Origin: Pelosinus propionicus DSM 13327
GTDB taxonomy: Bacteria > Bacillota > Negativicutes > DSM-13327
DNA length: 64,000 nucleotides
Assembly: GCF_900114615.1 (NCBI RefSeq)
Contig: NZ_FOTS01000003.1
Span: 62,001 to 126,000 of the forward strand
Direction: 5' to 3'
The notes beneath the pieces are model-generated. The model ran no database searches. It saw only the letters and a program-made list of their open reading frames with translations, and was not told the origin of the DNA. The position numbers and the translations under genes were made by a program. Positions 28,986 to 37,572 of this stretch are shown here, piece after piece (the stretch's first letter is position 1; every line of letters starts with the position of its first letter).

Positions 28986-30488
28986 ATGAAAATAGCTACA
29001 ATAGATAAGTCAATTATTAAAATATCATGTGATACTTTAATAATTAACGTATACAAAAATATCAAAGATACAACTCCAATTGTCGATATACTTGACCAGG
29101 CATTATCAAACTACATCAGTTCAATTATACTGGCTCAACCTAATTGTAGTGATTTTGGAGAAACTACTATTATTTATACTTTAGGAGCAATAGAGGCTAA
29201 ACATATCATACTCGTGGGCATTGGGAATAAAGAAGAGTTAACAACTGATAAAATTCGCTCAGCAGCAGCAATTGCTATACGTGCAGCAAAAAAGATTCAT
29301 TCTTCATCAATTGCATTTCGCCCTTCTGATCTACTTACACGTACAAATGATTTCCAGATGGTTACACAAGCTATCGTTGAAGGAGCATTACTAGGCGCCT
29401 ATCAATTCGACCATTATAAAACAAAGAATATGACTCCTATGCCCCTTAACTCTTTGTTTTTGATTGAAAGCAATTCAAATAATATTACAGCGATACAAAA
29501 AGGGATCCATATTGGATCTATAATAGGTCCGAGCGTAAACTTTGCTCGTGATTTAGTAAATCATCCATCTCAATATATGACACCATCTAAAATGGCAGCA
29601 CACGCGCAAGAAATATCAAAAAAATATAACTTGGAATTATTAATATTAGAGAAGGAAGATATGATCTGTGAAAAAATGCATGCCTTACTTTCAGTCTCTC
29701 AAGGTAGTATCCAGCCTCCTAAAATGATTATCCTAAAATATATAGGAGATCCGGCTAATAAGTATCTTACAGCATTTGTAGGAAAAGGCGTCACTTTTGA
29801 TAGTGGCGGAATCTCCATAAAACCCAGTTTAAACATGAGTGAAATGAAAGATGATATGGCTGGAGGAGCTGCAGTCTTAGGCGCAATGGCTGCTATTGGG
29901 CAATTAAAACCGAAAGTCAATATAATAGGTGTTATTCCTTGTGTCGAAAATATGCCTTCAGGTAAGGCTTATAAACCTGGAGACGTAATTTATTCTATGA
30001 GCGGCAAAACCATAGAAATTATTACTACAGATGCTGAAGGAAGGTTAATTCTTGCTGATGCTATTACCTATGCGAATAAGTTAGGAGCTACTCACATTAT
30101 TGATATAGCGACATTAACTGGTGCTTGCGTGGTTGCTTTAGGAAATGTGGCCTCCGGTATCATGACAAATGATGCTACACTTTGTCGACAAGTTCTGCAA
30201 GCAGCGGCTGAAACAGGAGAAAAGATGTGGGAACTTCCTAATTTCAGTGAATATAAAAAGGATATACAAAGCAATATTGCTGATCTAAAAAATTCTGGTG
30301 GCCGCATGGCTGGAGCTATTACCGCAGGTTCATTTATTGAAGAATTTGTTGAGAATGCATCATGGGTACATATCGATATTGCTGGCACTGCAAATGTTGA
30401 GAAAGATGACGGATATATTCTTAAAGGTGGTACTGGGGTTGGAACAAGAACTTTAATTCAATTAGCACAGAATATGAGCCAAATATGA
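28986..30488 (+). CDS. pepA: Leucyl aminopeptidase (M17)
   Basis: 500 residues. An N-terminal macro-like domain precedes the catalytic M17 domain: GKGVTFDSGG, the NTDAEGRL-type signature (TTDAEGRLILADA) and the DIATLTGA block with the metal and catalytic residues. It removes N-terminal residues from peptides. It overlaps the following PHP gene by 4 nt. Confidence 0.93.
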   Translation: MKIATIDKSIIKISCDTLIINVYKNIKDTTPIVDILDQALSNYISSIILAQPNCSDFGETTIIYTLGAIEAKHIILVGIGNKEELTTDKIRSAAAIAIRAAKKIHSSSIAFRPSDLLTRTNDFQMVTQAIVEGALLGAYQFDHYKTKNMTPMPLNSLFLIESNSNNITAIQKGIHIGSIIGPSVNFARDLVNHPSQYMTPSKMAAHAQEISKKYNLELLILEKEDMICEKMHALLSVSQGSIQPPKMIILKYIGDPANKYLTAFVGKGVTFDSGGISIKPSLNMSEMKDDMAGGAAVLGAMAAIGQLKPKVNIIGVIPCVENMPSGKAYKPGDVIYSMSGKTIEIITTDAEGRLILADAITYANKLGATHIIDIATLTGACVVALGNVASGIMTNDATLCRQVLQAAAETGEKMWELPNFSEYKKDIQSNIADLKNSGGRMAGAITAGSFIEEFVENASWVHIDIAGTANVEKDDGYILKGGTGVGTRTLIQLAQNMSQI

Positions 30489-31321
30489 CAGCAGATCTAC
30501 ATATTCATACTACAGCTTCTGATGGACGATTTACCCCTGAAGAAATTTTAAAACACGCTATTGATGCAAAACTATCTTATATTGCCATTACGGATCACGA
30601 TACTGTAAATGGTTTACTAGAGCTATATGAAGACAACAATAGGATTGATTCCATTTGTCTAATCCCCGGCATTGAATTCACTACAGATTTGCCCAAAAAT
30701 GAAGTTCATATTCTAGGATACCATATTGATATCTATAATGAAGAGCTACGCAAACAATTAGATATTTTAGTAACCCATCGCCATGAACGCACAAAAAAAA
30801 TTATTAAAAGACTCAAACAATTGGGTTATACAATTGATTACTTACGTGTAATCGAATTAGCACAACACGCTACCTCTATCGGCAGACCACATATTGCTAG
30901 AGCATTAGTAGAAAAGGGGTATTTTTCTACAGTATCTGAAGTCTTTACCACCTTACTAAATAAAGACGGAGCTGCGTATGTACCCCACTATATGCTAACG
31001 CCATTACAAGTTATTACTTTAATAAAAAATGCTGGTGGCATCCCAATATTGGCCCACCCTGGTTTAGTTGGTAATGATACTATTATTCCAGATTTAATTC
31101 ATCATGGTCTTTTGGGCCTAGAAGTTTATCATCCTACCCATGATCAAATGCAAACACAGAAATATTTAGATATGGCAAAACAGTTTCAGTTATTAGTAAC
31201 AGGTGGGTCAGATTTTCATGCTGTTCCTAATCGATTCCCTGAAGAACTAGGTTTATTCACAATCCCCGCAATATTAGCTAAGGAAATAAATAAATATAAA
31301 TTAAACAATCGTTCATACTAA
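30485..31321 (+). CDS. PHP domain phosphoesterase
   Basis: 278 residues. PHP metal motifs HIHTTASDG, ITDHDT, GIEFT, the late ILAHPG and GGSDFH are intact. Related to YciV/RNase AM and nucleoside 3',5'-bisphosphate phosphatases, so a nucleotide or short-RNA 5' phosphatase/nuclease is likely. ATGA overlap with pepA indicates one transcript. Confidence 0.88.
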   Translation: MTADLHIHTTASDGRFTPEEILKHAIDAKLSYIAITDHDTVNGLLELYEDNNRIDSICLIPGIEFTTDLPKNEVHILGYHIDIYNEELRKQLDILVTHRHERTKKIIKRLKQLGYTIDYLRVIELAQHATSIGRPHIARALVEKGYFSTVSEVFTTLLNKDGAAYVPHYMLTPLQVITLIKNAGGIPILAHPGLVGNDTIIPDLIHHGLLGLEVYHPTHDQMQTQKYLDMAKQFQLLVTGGSDFHAVPNRFPEELGLFTIPAILAKEINKYKLNNRSY

Positions 31322-31333
31322 CGAATTATAAAA

Positions 31334-31369
31334 ATATTCCTAGCCACTGAATCGGGTGACTAGGAATAT
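31334..31369 (+). terminator. Terminator after the PHP gene
   Basis: ATATTCCTAG/CTAGGAATAT stem enclosing a 16-nt apical region. Confidence 0.7.
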
Positions 31370-31524
31370 CCATATTGACTTCATCCTTGCTTCTTACGAT
31401 ATTTCTTCAAAATAACATTGCAATTATTTTTTTCTTGACAACATCTCGAAAGATGTTTATTTTTATTTATGAACCCTTGTATCAATATATAAAAAATATA
31501 ATATAAAAAGTAGGAGGCTACCCG

Positions 31525-32349
31525 ATGGATATCATCGCATTAGTGGGGCCAAGCGGGACTGGAAAAAGTCACCGAGCATTAATTGTAGCACATGAACATC
31601 ATATTGATACAATTATTGATGATGGTTTACTAATTAAGGATAGTAAAATTATTGCTGGTCATTCTGCGAAAAAAGAAGCTAGTAAAATAATGGCCGTAAA
31701 ACGAGCAATTTTCATGGAAGCCGACCATGCTCAAGAAGTGAGAGAAGCTATTCAGAAGGTAAAGCCAACCCGTATTTTAGTATTAGGCACTTCAGTAAAT
31801 ATGGTAGAAAAAATTGTTCATGTATTAGAACTACCAGAAATACAACAAATTATTATGATCGAAGATATCGCTACAGCCGCAGAAATTGCAAAAGCTAGAG
31901 AAAGTAGATTAAAAGAAGGCAAGCATATAATTCCTGTACCAACAATTGAGCTAAAACCACATTTTTCAGGTTATTTGATTGATCCATTAGAAATCTTTTT
32001 TAAAAAGCCTAAGAAACGAAGGCATAAAATTGGTGAAAAATCAATTGTACGCCCAACCTTTAGCTATTACGGAAAGCTACTTATCTCAGATGCCGCAATA
32101 GCCACAATTGTCGGGTATGTGGCCACAATTGATCCGGAAATTCCCACCACAGGTCAAATCAATATCAAAAATTCTCACGACAAAGAAACTGGAATTTCGA
32201 TTCAACTTGATATAACTGTTCGTTACGGTAATTCCCTCAAGATCATTGCACACGAAGCTCAAAAACGTATTAAAAGTATGGTAGAACATATGACTGGACT
32301 ATTAGTAAAAGAAGTAAACATTTCTGTCAAACGACTTAGTTTAGAATAA
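31525..32349 (+). CDS. P-loop protein fused to an Asp23/Gls24-type domain
   Basis: 274 residues. An N-terminal P-loop NTPase-like region has Walker A GPSGTGKS at residues 8-15. A basic linker (about 165-180) leads to a C-terminal Asp23/Gls24-like domain (about 185-274: ISDAAIATIVGYVATID, DITVRYGNSLKIIAHEAQ, ISVKRLSL). Asp23-type proteins are envelope-stress or membrane-surface proteins; the ATPase fusion is unusual. AGGAGG precedes the ATG. Function not assigned. Confidence 0.75.
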   Translation: MDIIALVGPSGTGKSHRALIVAHEHHIDTIIDDGLLIKDSKIIAGHSAKKEASKIMAVKRAIFMEADHAQEVREAIQKVKPTRILVLGTSVNMVEKIVHVLELPEIQQIIMIEDIATAAEIAKARESRLKEGKHIIPVPTIELKPHFSGYLIDPLEIFFKKPKKRRHKIGEKSIVRPTFSYYGKLLISDAAIATIVGYVATIDPEIPTTGQINIKNSHDKETGISIQLDITVRYGNSLKIIAHEAQKRIKSMVEHMTGLLVKEVNISVKRLSLE

Positions 32350-32361
32350 CTTATTTTCTTC

Positions 32362-32775
32362 TCACTTTTTATTTTTTATTTTTGGAAAAAAGTAAGCTGG
32401 ATAACTTTCTTGATTGCGGAATAATTCTGGACAAAAACCGATTGGATTCTTTGGCTCTTCTGGATTTTTACGTTGTACGGCAGTGAGCAGGAAACTAATT
32501 TGATTGACATGTTGAACTAATTGAATGGCAGATCCCTCTGGAGTTTCACCATAAAAACAAATCAGTTTTGGATTAAAATAACCAATATTATGTACTGTAA
32601 ATTGTACAGTTTGACCAAAGTTTACTAACTTAATGCCAACTTCATGTTCCTGATTAAGTCCTTTATCAAACTCATCCATATAGTGACTTAGTTGTCTAAA
32701 AAAATCACTGGCAAGTTCTAAGTTTTCTCCGTCTAATATTACATTTTCACTAATATTACTTTCTGAAGAATTCAT
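32362..32775 (-). CDS. Hypothetical protein, possibly DUF6173
   Basis: 137 residues from the ATG at 32775, which has an A/G-rich GGGGGGG site; the frame stays open 51 nt further upstream. The GIKLVNFGQTVQFTVHNIGY and IQLVQHVNQISFLL blocks recall the DUF6173 family as I remember it, but this is tentative. No signal peptide or membrane segment. It is convergent with the Asp23 fusion gene and cotranscribed with nothing obvious. Confidence 0.65.
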   Translation of the reverse strand: MNSSESNISENVILDGENLELASDFFRQLSHYMDEFDKGLNQEHEVGIKLVNFGQTVQFTVHNIGYFNPKLICFYGETPEGSAIQLVQHVNQISFLLTAVQRKNPEEPKNPIGFCPELFRNQESYPAYFFPKIKNKK

Positions 32776-32835
32776 TTTATTGTTCCCCCCCTTAATCACA
32801 TTATATGGATCACATAAGATCAACATGCTATAAAT

Positions 32836-32884
32836 AAATATAAAAAATAAGAGTGCTTGAAAAGCACTCTTATTTTTTATATTT
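32836..32884. terminator. Bidirectional terminator between integrase and hypothetical gene
   Basis: Perfect 23-bp inverted repeat (AAATATAAAAAATAAGAGTG on the left arm) with a 3-nt loop, directly after the integrase stop codon. A and T runs at both ends allow termination on either strand. Confidence 0.88.
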
Positions 32885-32888
32885 ATAC

Positions 32889-33860
32889 TTATAGCCCTAA
32901 CTTTGCTGAAGCATTATTTTTAAAAAGATTCTGCTTTCTAATATATTCTCGTACCATCTCAACACTCCGATGACCTGTTTGCCTCATGATATCATCTAAA
33001 GATGCTCCATTAGCAGATGCTTCGGTAGCAAAACCAGCACGCAGACTATGCCCGGAATATTCCCCTGCTGGTAGTCCAATTTTCTGAACATACTCCTTTA
33101 CAATCCTGGCTACAGAATGGGAAGATGCTAATCTCTTTTTCGAGACTTGACCATATTTATTGATTTGGCGAAAAAGCGCTCCCTCTTTAATTTGAGCCGC
33201 TTCGATCCAATCTTGTAAAATTCGAACTGGACAAGTATCTGGATTGGAACCATAGGCAATCCCTTTTTCCATCCCTGCACCTTCCTGATCTGTTTTCGAT
33301 TTACGAAGAAGAACCCTAATTCCTTCTCTTGTAAAGCGAACATCCTCAATATTTAAGGAAATTAACTCAGACCGACGAAATGCTCCAGAAAATCCGATTA
33401 ATAATAACGCACAATCGCGAAGATCTCTTATGTCATCTTTTTTCTCACAAAAATGCTGTATGTCTTCAGCTAAAATAGGATTTTTTTTATTACGCATAAT
33501 ACCTAATTCACGCTTAATGCCTTTCATTGTATCCATTACAATTTTAGCCGACGTCGGAGAATCATAACCTGCTGTTGCATGCGCTTGGCTAATTGTGCTC
33601 TTTTTACGAGCTATAGTGCTAGGCCTCTTATTTCCTGCAAATAAGTACGACAAATACGCCACGACTGTCTCCGATTCCGCTGGCAATGAAGATACTTTAT
33701 TCTTCTTACACCAATCAGAAAATTCCTTCCAATCGGAAAAATATGCTTTTCTAGTATTTTCCGCTTTAGAATTAATAATTAATCTTTTTCCTTGTTCTAT
33801 GTATGAATTATATAATTCAACTGAAATTTCCTTTTTAGTATCCATTATACTATTTTTCAC
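32889..33860 (-). CDS. Tyrosine recombinase/phage-type integrase
   Basis: 323 residues. A SAM-like N-terminal core-binding domain (TRKAYFSDWKEFSDWCKK) precedes the catalytic domain with Arg in FSGAFRRSEL, HSLRAGF, TGHRS and Tyr in VREYIRKQN. It is not XerC/XerD-like in context and resembles integrases of small mobile elements. The start is GTG at 33860, preceded by AAGGAG. No phage or conjugation genes are nearby; a toxin-antitoxin pair lies upstream. Potential att sites were not identified. Confidence 0.88.
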   Translation of the reverse strand: MKNSIMDTKKEISVELYNSYIEQGKRLIINSKAENTRKAYFSDWKEFSDWCKKNKVSSLPAESETVVAYLSYLFAGNKRPSTIARKKSTISQAHATAGYDSPTSAKIVMDTMKGIKRELGIMRNKKNPILAEDIQHFCEKKDDIRDLRDCALLLIGFSGAFRRSELISLNIEDVRFTREGIRVLLRKSKTDQEGAGMEKGIAYGSNPDTCPVRILQDWIEAAQIKEGALFRQINKYGQVSKKRLASSHSVARIVKEYVQKIGLPAGEYSGHSLRAGFATEASANGASLDDIMRQTGHRSVEMVREYIRKQNLFKNNASAKLGL

Positions 33861-33884
33861 ATTTAATCTCCTTTTTCGTATTTA

Positions 33885-33919
33885 TCAATATACGATAATC
33901 TTAAATTATCGTATATTGA
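33885..33919. repeat. 15-bp perfect inverted repeat upstream of the integrase gene
   Basis: TCAATATACGATAAT / ATTATCGTATATTGA with a 5-nt centre, ending 25 nt before the integrase start. Without a T run and in the promoter region, it looks more like a protein-binding operator or recombinase site than a terminator. Confidence 0.75.
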
Positions 33920-33978
33920 GTTTTTATTTTATTTTATCCCAATAAAGAGGAGTCGTCAATTTCTTTTTAGCAATTTGC

Positions 33979-34007
33979 TTGAGATTTCTTCTTATTTGTA
34001 GTAAAAT
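33979..34007 (+). promoter_or_regulatory. Promoter of the toxin-antitoxin operon
   Basis: TTGAGA (33979-33984), a 17-nt spacer and TAAAAT (34002-34007). Confidence 0.75.
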
Positions 34008-34036
34008 TATAAAATCCTAATTTTACTACAAATAAG
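33991..34036 (+). promoter_or_regulatory. Palindromic operator over the toxin-antitoxin promoter
   Basis: Perfect 19-bp arms CTTATTTGTAGTAAAATTA and its complement, with an 8-nt centre. It covers the -10 box and the first transcribed bases, the expected place for autorepression by the AbrB-type antitoxin. Confidence 0.75.
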
Positions 34037-34052
34037 AAAGAAGTGATATACA

Positions 34053-34292
34053 GTGAATTATTCTTGTAAAGTTAACTCCAAAGGACAAATAACCATTCCG
34101 TCGCAAATTAGAAAACTATTATCAATTCAAGAAGATGACGTATTGCTCGCAGAAAAGACCGATGAAGGAGCTATTGTGTTAAAAGGTGGAAAAAGCGTTA
34201 ATTTTGATAAAGATACAAACAGTTTACTACGAGTTCTGGAAGAAACATTTTCTGTCATGAAAAAGAGGGAGAAGATCACTGAAGCTCAATGA
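34053..34292 (+). CDS. AbrB/SpoVT-type antitoxin
   Basis: 79 residues. A swapped-hairpin AbrB domain (CKVNSKGQITIPSQIRKLL, LSIQEDDVLL) is followed by a charged tail that probably binds the toxin. The start is GTG at 34053. It is 35 nt upstream of a PIN-domain gene and under its own palindromic operator. This is the VapB/MazE-type DNA-binding antitoxin. Confidence 0.88.
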   Translation: MNYSCKVNSKGQITIPSQIRKLLSIQEDDVLLAEKTDEGAIVLKGGKSVNFDKDTNSLLRVLEETFSVMKKREKITEAQ

Positions 34293-34327
34293 GCTTGAAT
34301 TCTTAAAAGATATGGAGGTTATTTAAT

Positions 34328-34708
34328 ATGAATCAAATTCTCATGGATGTATCTATTTTGAAATCTCATCTAAATGGGTGTAAAGCCACTATTGATTTTT
34401 TACGCACAGTGGCGCAAAGTAATGCTCCTTTGCCTGCCATCTCCGCAATTACAGAAATGGAGCTTCATACAATTCCTCAACTCGACCCTGCAGTAATTAC
34501 CAAGCTTCTCACTACTACGAGAATTTTCCCTTTATCTTCTTCCATTGCCCAAAAAGCAGGAAACCTAAAAATACAATATCCTGAAACAACTACCGAACAT
34601 GCAATTGTTGCTGCTACCGCTTTAGAAAATGGCTTTCCTCTTATTACCTTTGATGTCAATGCATATAGAATTTTCCCAGGGTTAATTATTTTTAATATAC
34701 CGGAGTAG
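34328..34708 (+). CDS. PIN-domain toxin (VapC-like)
   Basis: 126 residues. The acidic PIN residues are D7 (LMDVS), E43 (ITEMEL), E90 at the position normally Asp (TEHAIVAATA) and D109 (ITFDVNAY). VapC toxins are Mg-dependent tRNA/rRNA endonucleases. The D-to-E change at residue 90 may weaken metal binding but is conservative. AGGTT lies upstream of the ATG. It pairs with the AbrB-type antitoxin. Confidence 0.85.
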   Translation: MNQILMDVSILKSHLNGCKATIDFLRTVAQSNAPLPAISAITEMELHTIPQLDPAVITKLLTTTRIFPLSSSIAQKAGNLKIQYPETTTEHAIVAATALENGFPLITFDVNAYRIFPGLIIFNIPE

Positions 34709-34864
34709 TAGTAACATATATGTAACGATGGTTATTACTCTTGATTTAGAAAGTTAAAAACCTTTTTATAATCTTAAATAAGTTTTGCATAATACCTGAG
34801 GAAGAATAATAAAATACATCAATGAATAATCTTATAATTCTGAATTTCAGGAGGGCATTTATTT

Positions 34865-35038
34865 ATGTATAAACAAATATGGTGTGAGCATGTAGAAAAA
34901 ATTGCAAAGTATATCACTGTAGAATATCATTTTGAAAGTGAAACGAAGAAACTACGAATACAATCGTGGCTTTGTCCAGAATGCGGAGTCCACGGAGCGA
35001 ACTCAGAAATTATAGTTCCCATTACGATAAATAGATAA
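34865..35038 (+). CDS. Small Cys-containing protein (57 aa)
   Basis: 57 residues with WCEH near the N-terminus and a WLCPECG motif, so possibly a one-site zinc-binding protein. CAGGAGGGC lies 7-8 nt upstream of the ATG. I do not recognise the family. It stands alone between the toxin gene and the yneA/lexA pair. The ribosome site and the even codon use support a real gene. Confidence 0.65.
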   Translation: MYKQIWCEHVEKIAKYITVEYHFESETKKLRIQSWLCPECGVHGANSEIIVPITINR

Positions 35039-35093
35039 CGGTTCTTATCATTAAAACAAATTAGCAATTTAACATAACTTGTGTATAATAATT

Positions 35094-35148
35094 TTAGCAA
35101 GAGAAACGAACTAAGTTCTGACTACACTTAGTTCGTTTCTCTTGCTAA
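35094..35148. terminator. Terminator overlapping the end of yneA
   Basis: Perfect 22-bp inverted repeat (TTAGCAAGAGAAACGAAC begins the left arm) with an 11-nt loop. One arm is formed by the last codons of yneA, so the coding end doubles as terminator stem. Confidence 0.8.
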
Positions 35149-35436
35149 TCTAATGTTATCTGATGCAACAGGTATTTTCAAAAGTTGCCCGGGATATATT
35201 TGTGTATTATTGTCTAATCGATTCACTTGCTTAATCGCTGCAATCAAACTACGAATATCATCTTTATCTGTAACATATCTTGCAGAAATAGTCCACAATG
35301 AATCTCCTTTATTAACATCAATAATTTGATATGTGGCACATGACAAATATTTGTTAGAAAACTCAAAACTAGTATCATATAAAAATATAGACGCAATTAA
35401 CAATATTATAAGCCAAACGGTATCTATTTTATGCAC
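35128..35436 (-). CDS. yneA: YneA-like LysM protein (SOS cell-division inhibitor type)
   Basis: 102 residues with a membrane segment near the N-terminus (about 5-22) and one LysM domain (GDSLWTISARYV...PGQLLKIPV). GTG at 35436 follows GGAGG. It is divergent from lexA and has SOS boxes in between, exactly the yneA/lexA layout of Bacillota, where YneA delays division after DNA damage. Identification rests on context as much as on sequence. Confidence 0.82.
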   Translation of the reverse strand: MHKIDTVWLIILLIASIFLYDTSFEFSNKYLSCATYQIIDVNKGDSLWTISARYVTDKDDIRSLIAAIKQVNRLDNNTQIYPGQLLKIPVASDNIRLARETN

Positions 35437-35448
35437 TATACAATCCTC

Positions 35449-35462
35449 CGAACGTATGTTTG
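35449..35462. promoter_or_regulatory. LexA (SOS) box, yneA side
   Basis: CGAACGTATGTTTG matches the SOS consensus CGAACRNRYGTTYG exactly. Confidence 0.92.
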
Positions 35463-35486
35463 TTTTTTGTAATCTCATTTTAACAC

Positions 35487-35500
35487 AGTACATATGTTCG
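35487..35500. promoter_or_regulatory. Imperfect LexA box
   Basis: AGTACATATGTTCG; the right half-site is perfect and the left half deviates. It is the middle of three boxes between yneA and lexA. Confidence 0.55.
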
Positions 35501-35524
35501 GTCAAGAGTAATGATTAATAAAAA

Positions 35525-35538
35525 CGAACAAACGTTTG
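35525..35538. promoter_or_regulatory. LexA (SOS) box, lexA side
   Basis: CGAACAAACGTTTG, a perfect SOS box about 90 nt before lexA; it implies autoregulation. Confidence 0.92.
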
Positions 35539-35627
35539 CGATTTTAATTAATTATTGTTATAATGATAATAATATTGAAATTATACTCATTATAACCAAT
35601 GTTTATTTTGATTTAGGAGATGAAGTT

Positions 35628-36248
35628 GTGAATAAAGAAGATTTATTAACATCTAGGCAAAGCCAGATTTTAACCTATATTAAAAACACATTACGCGCAA
35701 AGGGTTATCCCCCCTCAGTAAGAGAGATTGGTAAAGCTGTTGGTTTAAGTTCTAGTTCCACTGTACATAGTCATTTAGCAAAAATCGAAGAAATGGGTTT
35801 TATACGCCGTGATCCTACTAAACCTCGAACGATTGAAATCTTGGGAGAAACACCATGGAAGCAGGAAACATTTGTTTCAGTACCATTAGTTGGTCGTGTT
35901 ACCGCAGGGCAACCTATTTTAGCTATTGAAAACATCGAAGAAACATATGCGCTTCCCAAAAATTTAATTGGTAATAACGAAAATATCTTTATGCTTACAG
36001 TCCAAGGAAATAGCATGATCAATGCAGGTATTTTAGATGGAGACTATGTTTTAGTTAATAAACAGAAGACCGCTAATAATAATGATATTGTAGTTGCTTT
36101 ACTTGATAATGAAGAAGCTACTGTAAAACGCTTTTTTAAAGAGAAAGAGTTTATACGATTACAGCCCGAAAATGACAGTATGTCTCCCATTTATTCTCGC
36201 AATGTATCAATACTAGGTAAAGTAGTTGGTATATTCCGCAGTATGTAA
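35628..36248 (+). CDS. lexA: LexA repressor
   Basis: 206 residues. A winged-helix DNA-binding domain ([33 protein letters not shown]) is joined to an S24 autoprotease. The cleavage site is A93-G94 (VTAGQP), with S129 (GNSM) and K167 (TVKRFF). It represses SOS genes and is inactivated through RecA. The GTG at 35628 follows AGGAGATGA; the frame is open upstream but lacks LexA sequence. Confidence 0.95.
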   Translation: MNKEDLLTSRQSQILTYIKNTLRAKGYPPSVREIGKAVGLSSSSTVHSHLAKIEEMGFIRRDPTKPRTIEILGETPWKQETFVSVPLVGRVTAGQPILAIENIEETYALPKNLIGNNENIFMLTVQGNSMINAGILDGDYVLVNKQKTANNNDIVVALLDNEEATVKRFFKEKEFIRLQPENDSMSPIYSRNVSILGKVVGIFRSM

Positions 36249-36265
36249 CAATATAGGTTCCGATA

Positions 36266-36325
36266 AAGAATAGTCAAAGGCAACTACTTATTAATATAGG
36301 TAGCTGCCTTTGACTTATTCTTATT
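36266..36325. terminator. Terminator shared by lexA and ynbB
   Basis: About 20-bp stem (GTCAAAGGCAACTA against TAGCTGCCTTTGAC, one mismatch and one bulge). It serves two convergent genes. Confidence 0.85.
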
Positions 36326-37572
36326 CAATTATTAATTTTTAATATTTCAGCAGCAGCTCCCATCGTTCCAACTATAGCATGTTCTAAGGTTAATCCACCT
36401 TGTAAGTAAACGATGTACGGCGGACGCAAAGGACCATCAGCACTTAATTCAATCGATGCACCTTGCACAAAGGTACCTGCAGCCATAATAATCGCATCCT
36501 GGTACCCTGGCATTGCACTAGGCTCCGGCCGTACATGAGCATCTACCGGAGAATATTTTTGAATCCCCTGACAAAATGCTATTAATTTTTCTGGTGAGTC
36601 AAGTTGGATCGCTTGAATAATATCACTACGTTCTTCAATAGGAAGAGGTAATGTCTTATAACCTAATAAAGAAAAAAATACAGAAGCAAATATAGCCCCC
36701 TTAACAGCTTGGGCTGTAGTATGTGGCGCCATAAACATTCCTTGAAATAGAAGGCGATTATCAACAAGTGACGCACCTAACTCACTTCCAATACCTGGCG
36801 CAGTCATTCGATAAGCAGTTTGTTCAACCAATTCTTTTTTTCCGACTATATATCCACCTGTTGGAGCAATACCACCTCCAGGATTCTTAATCAATGAACC
36901 TGCCATAATATCAGCACCAACAGCAGTTGGTTCTAAGACATCAACAAACTCACCATAACAATTGTCAACAAAACATATACATTCAGGATCAATCTTCTTT
37001 ACGTTAGCGCATAATTCCTTTATGTCATCAATCGTTAAAGGTGCTCGCATACTATACCCTCGAGACCTTTGAATCAAAACCATTTTAGTATTAGGTTTCA
37101 TAGCTCTAGCAATATTTTTTATATCTACTCCGCTATCAATCATAGGAAGTTCTGAATAACCGATACCAAATTCTTTTAAAGAACCAGGCGAGGAACAAGT
37201 ATGCCCAATAACAGTTTGCATGGTGTCGTAAGGCGCTCCTGTAAGGGATAATAGTTCCTGTCCAGGACGTAGTAAACCAAAAAGCACAGTAGCTAATGCA
37301 TGGGTTCCAGATACAAATTGAGTACGCACCAATGCTTTTTCTGCTCCACAAATGTCAGCCCAAACCTCTTCTATCTTTTCTCGTCCAGCGTCATTATAGG
37401 CATAACCTGAGGTGGTACGAAAGTGATAATCAGATACTCTGTGTTTACGAAATATTTCTAGAACTCTAGTAGTGTTTTTTTCGGATATTTCATCTACTCG
37501 AGTAAATGAAGAAGTTGCCTGCTGTAATGCTTGTTTACGTATTTCTAGTATTTCTTCACTAAATTTAGTCAT
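36325..37572 (-). CDS. ynbB: YnbB, methionine gamma-lyase-family PLP protein
   Basis: 415 residues of the PF06838 family (often named aluminium resistance protein). The PLP lysine region is [25 protein letters not shown]-like and FVSGTHALA blocks are typical. The true substrate is unknown. It overlaps hflX by 4 nt, and hflX-ynbB is the B. subtilis order (ynbA-ynbB). Confidence 0.9.
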   Translation of the reverse strand: MTKFSEEILEIRKQALQQATSSFTRVDEISEKNTTRVLEIFRKHRVSDYHFRTTSGYAYNDAGREKIEEVWADICGAEKALVRTQFVSGTHALATVLFGLLRPGQELLSLTGAPYDTMQTVIGHTCSSPGSLKEFGIGYSELPMIDSGVDIKNIARAMKPNTKMVLIQRSRGYSMRAPLTIDDIKELCANVKKIDPECICFVDNCYGEFVDVLEPTAVGADIMAGSLIKNPGGGIAPTGGYIVGKKELVEQTAYRMTAPGIGSELGASLVDNRLLFQGMFMAPHTTAQAVKGAIFASVFFSLLGYKTLPLPIEERSDIIQAIQLDSPEKLIAFCQGIQKYSPVDAHVRPEPSAMPGYQDAIIMAAGTFVQGASIELSADGPLRPPYIVYLQGGLTLEHAIVGTMGAAAEILKINN

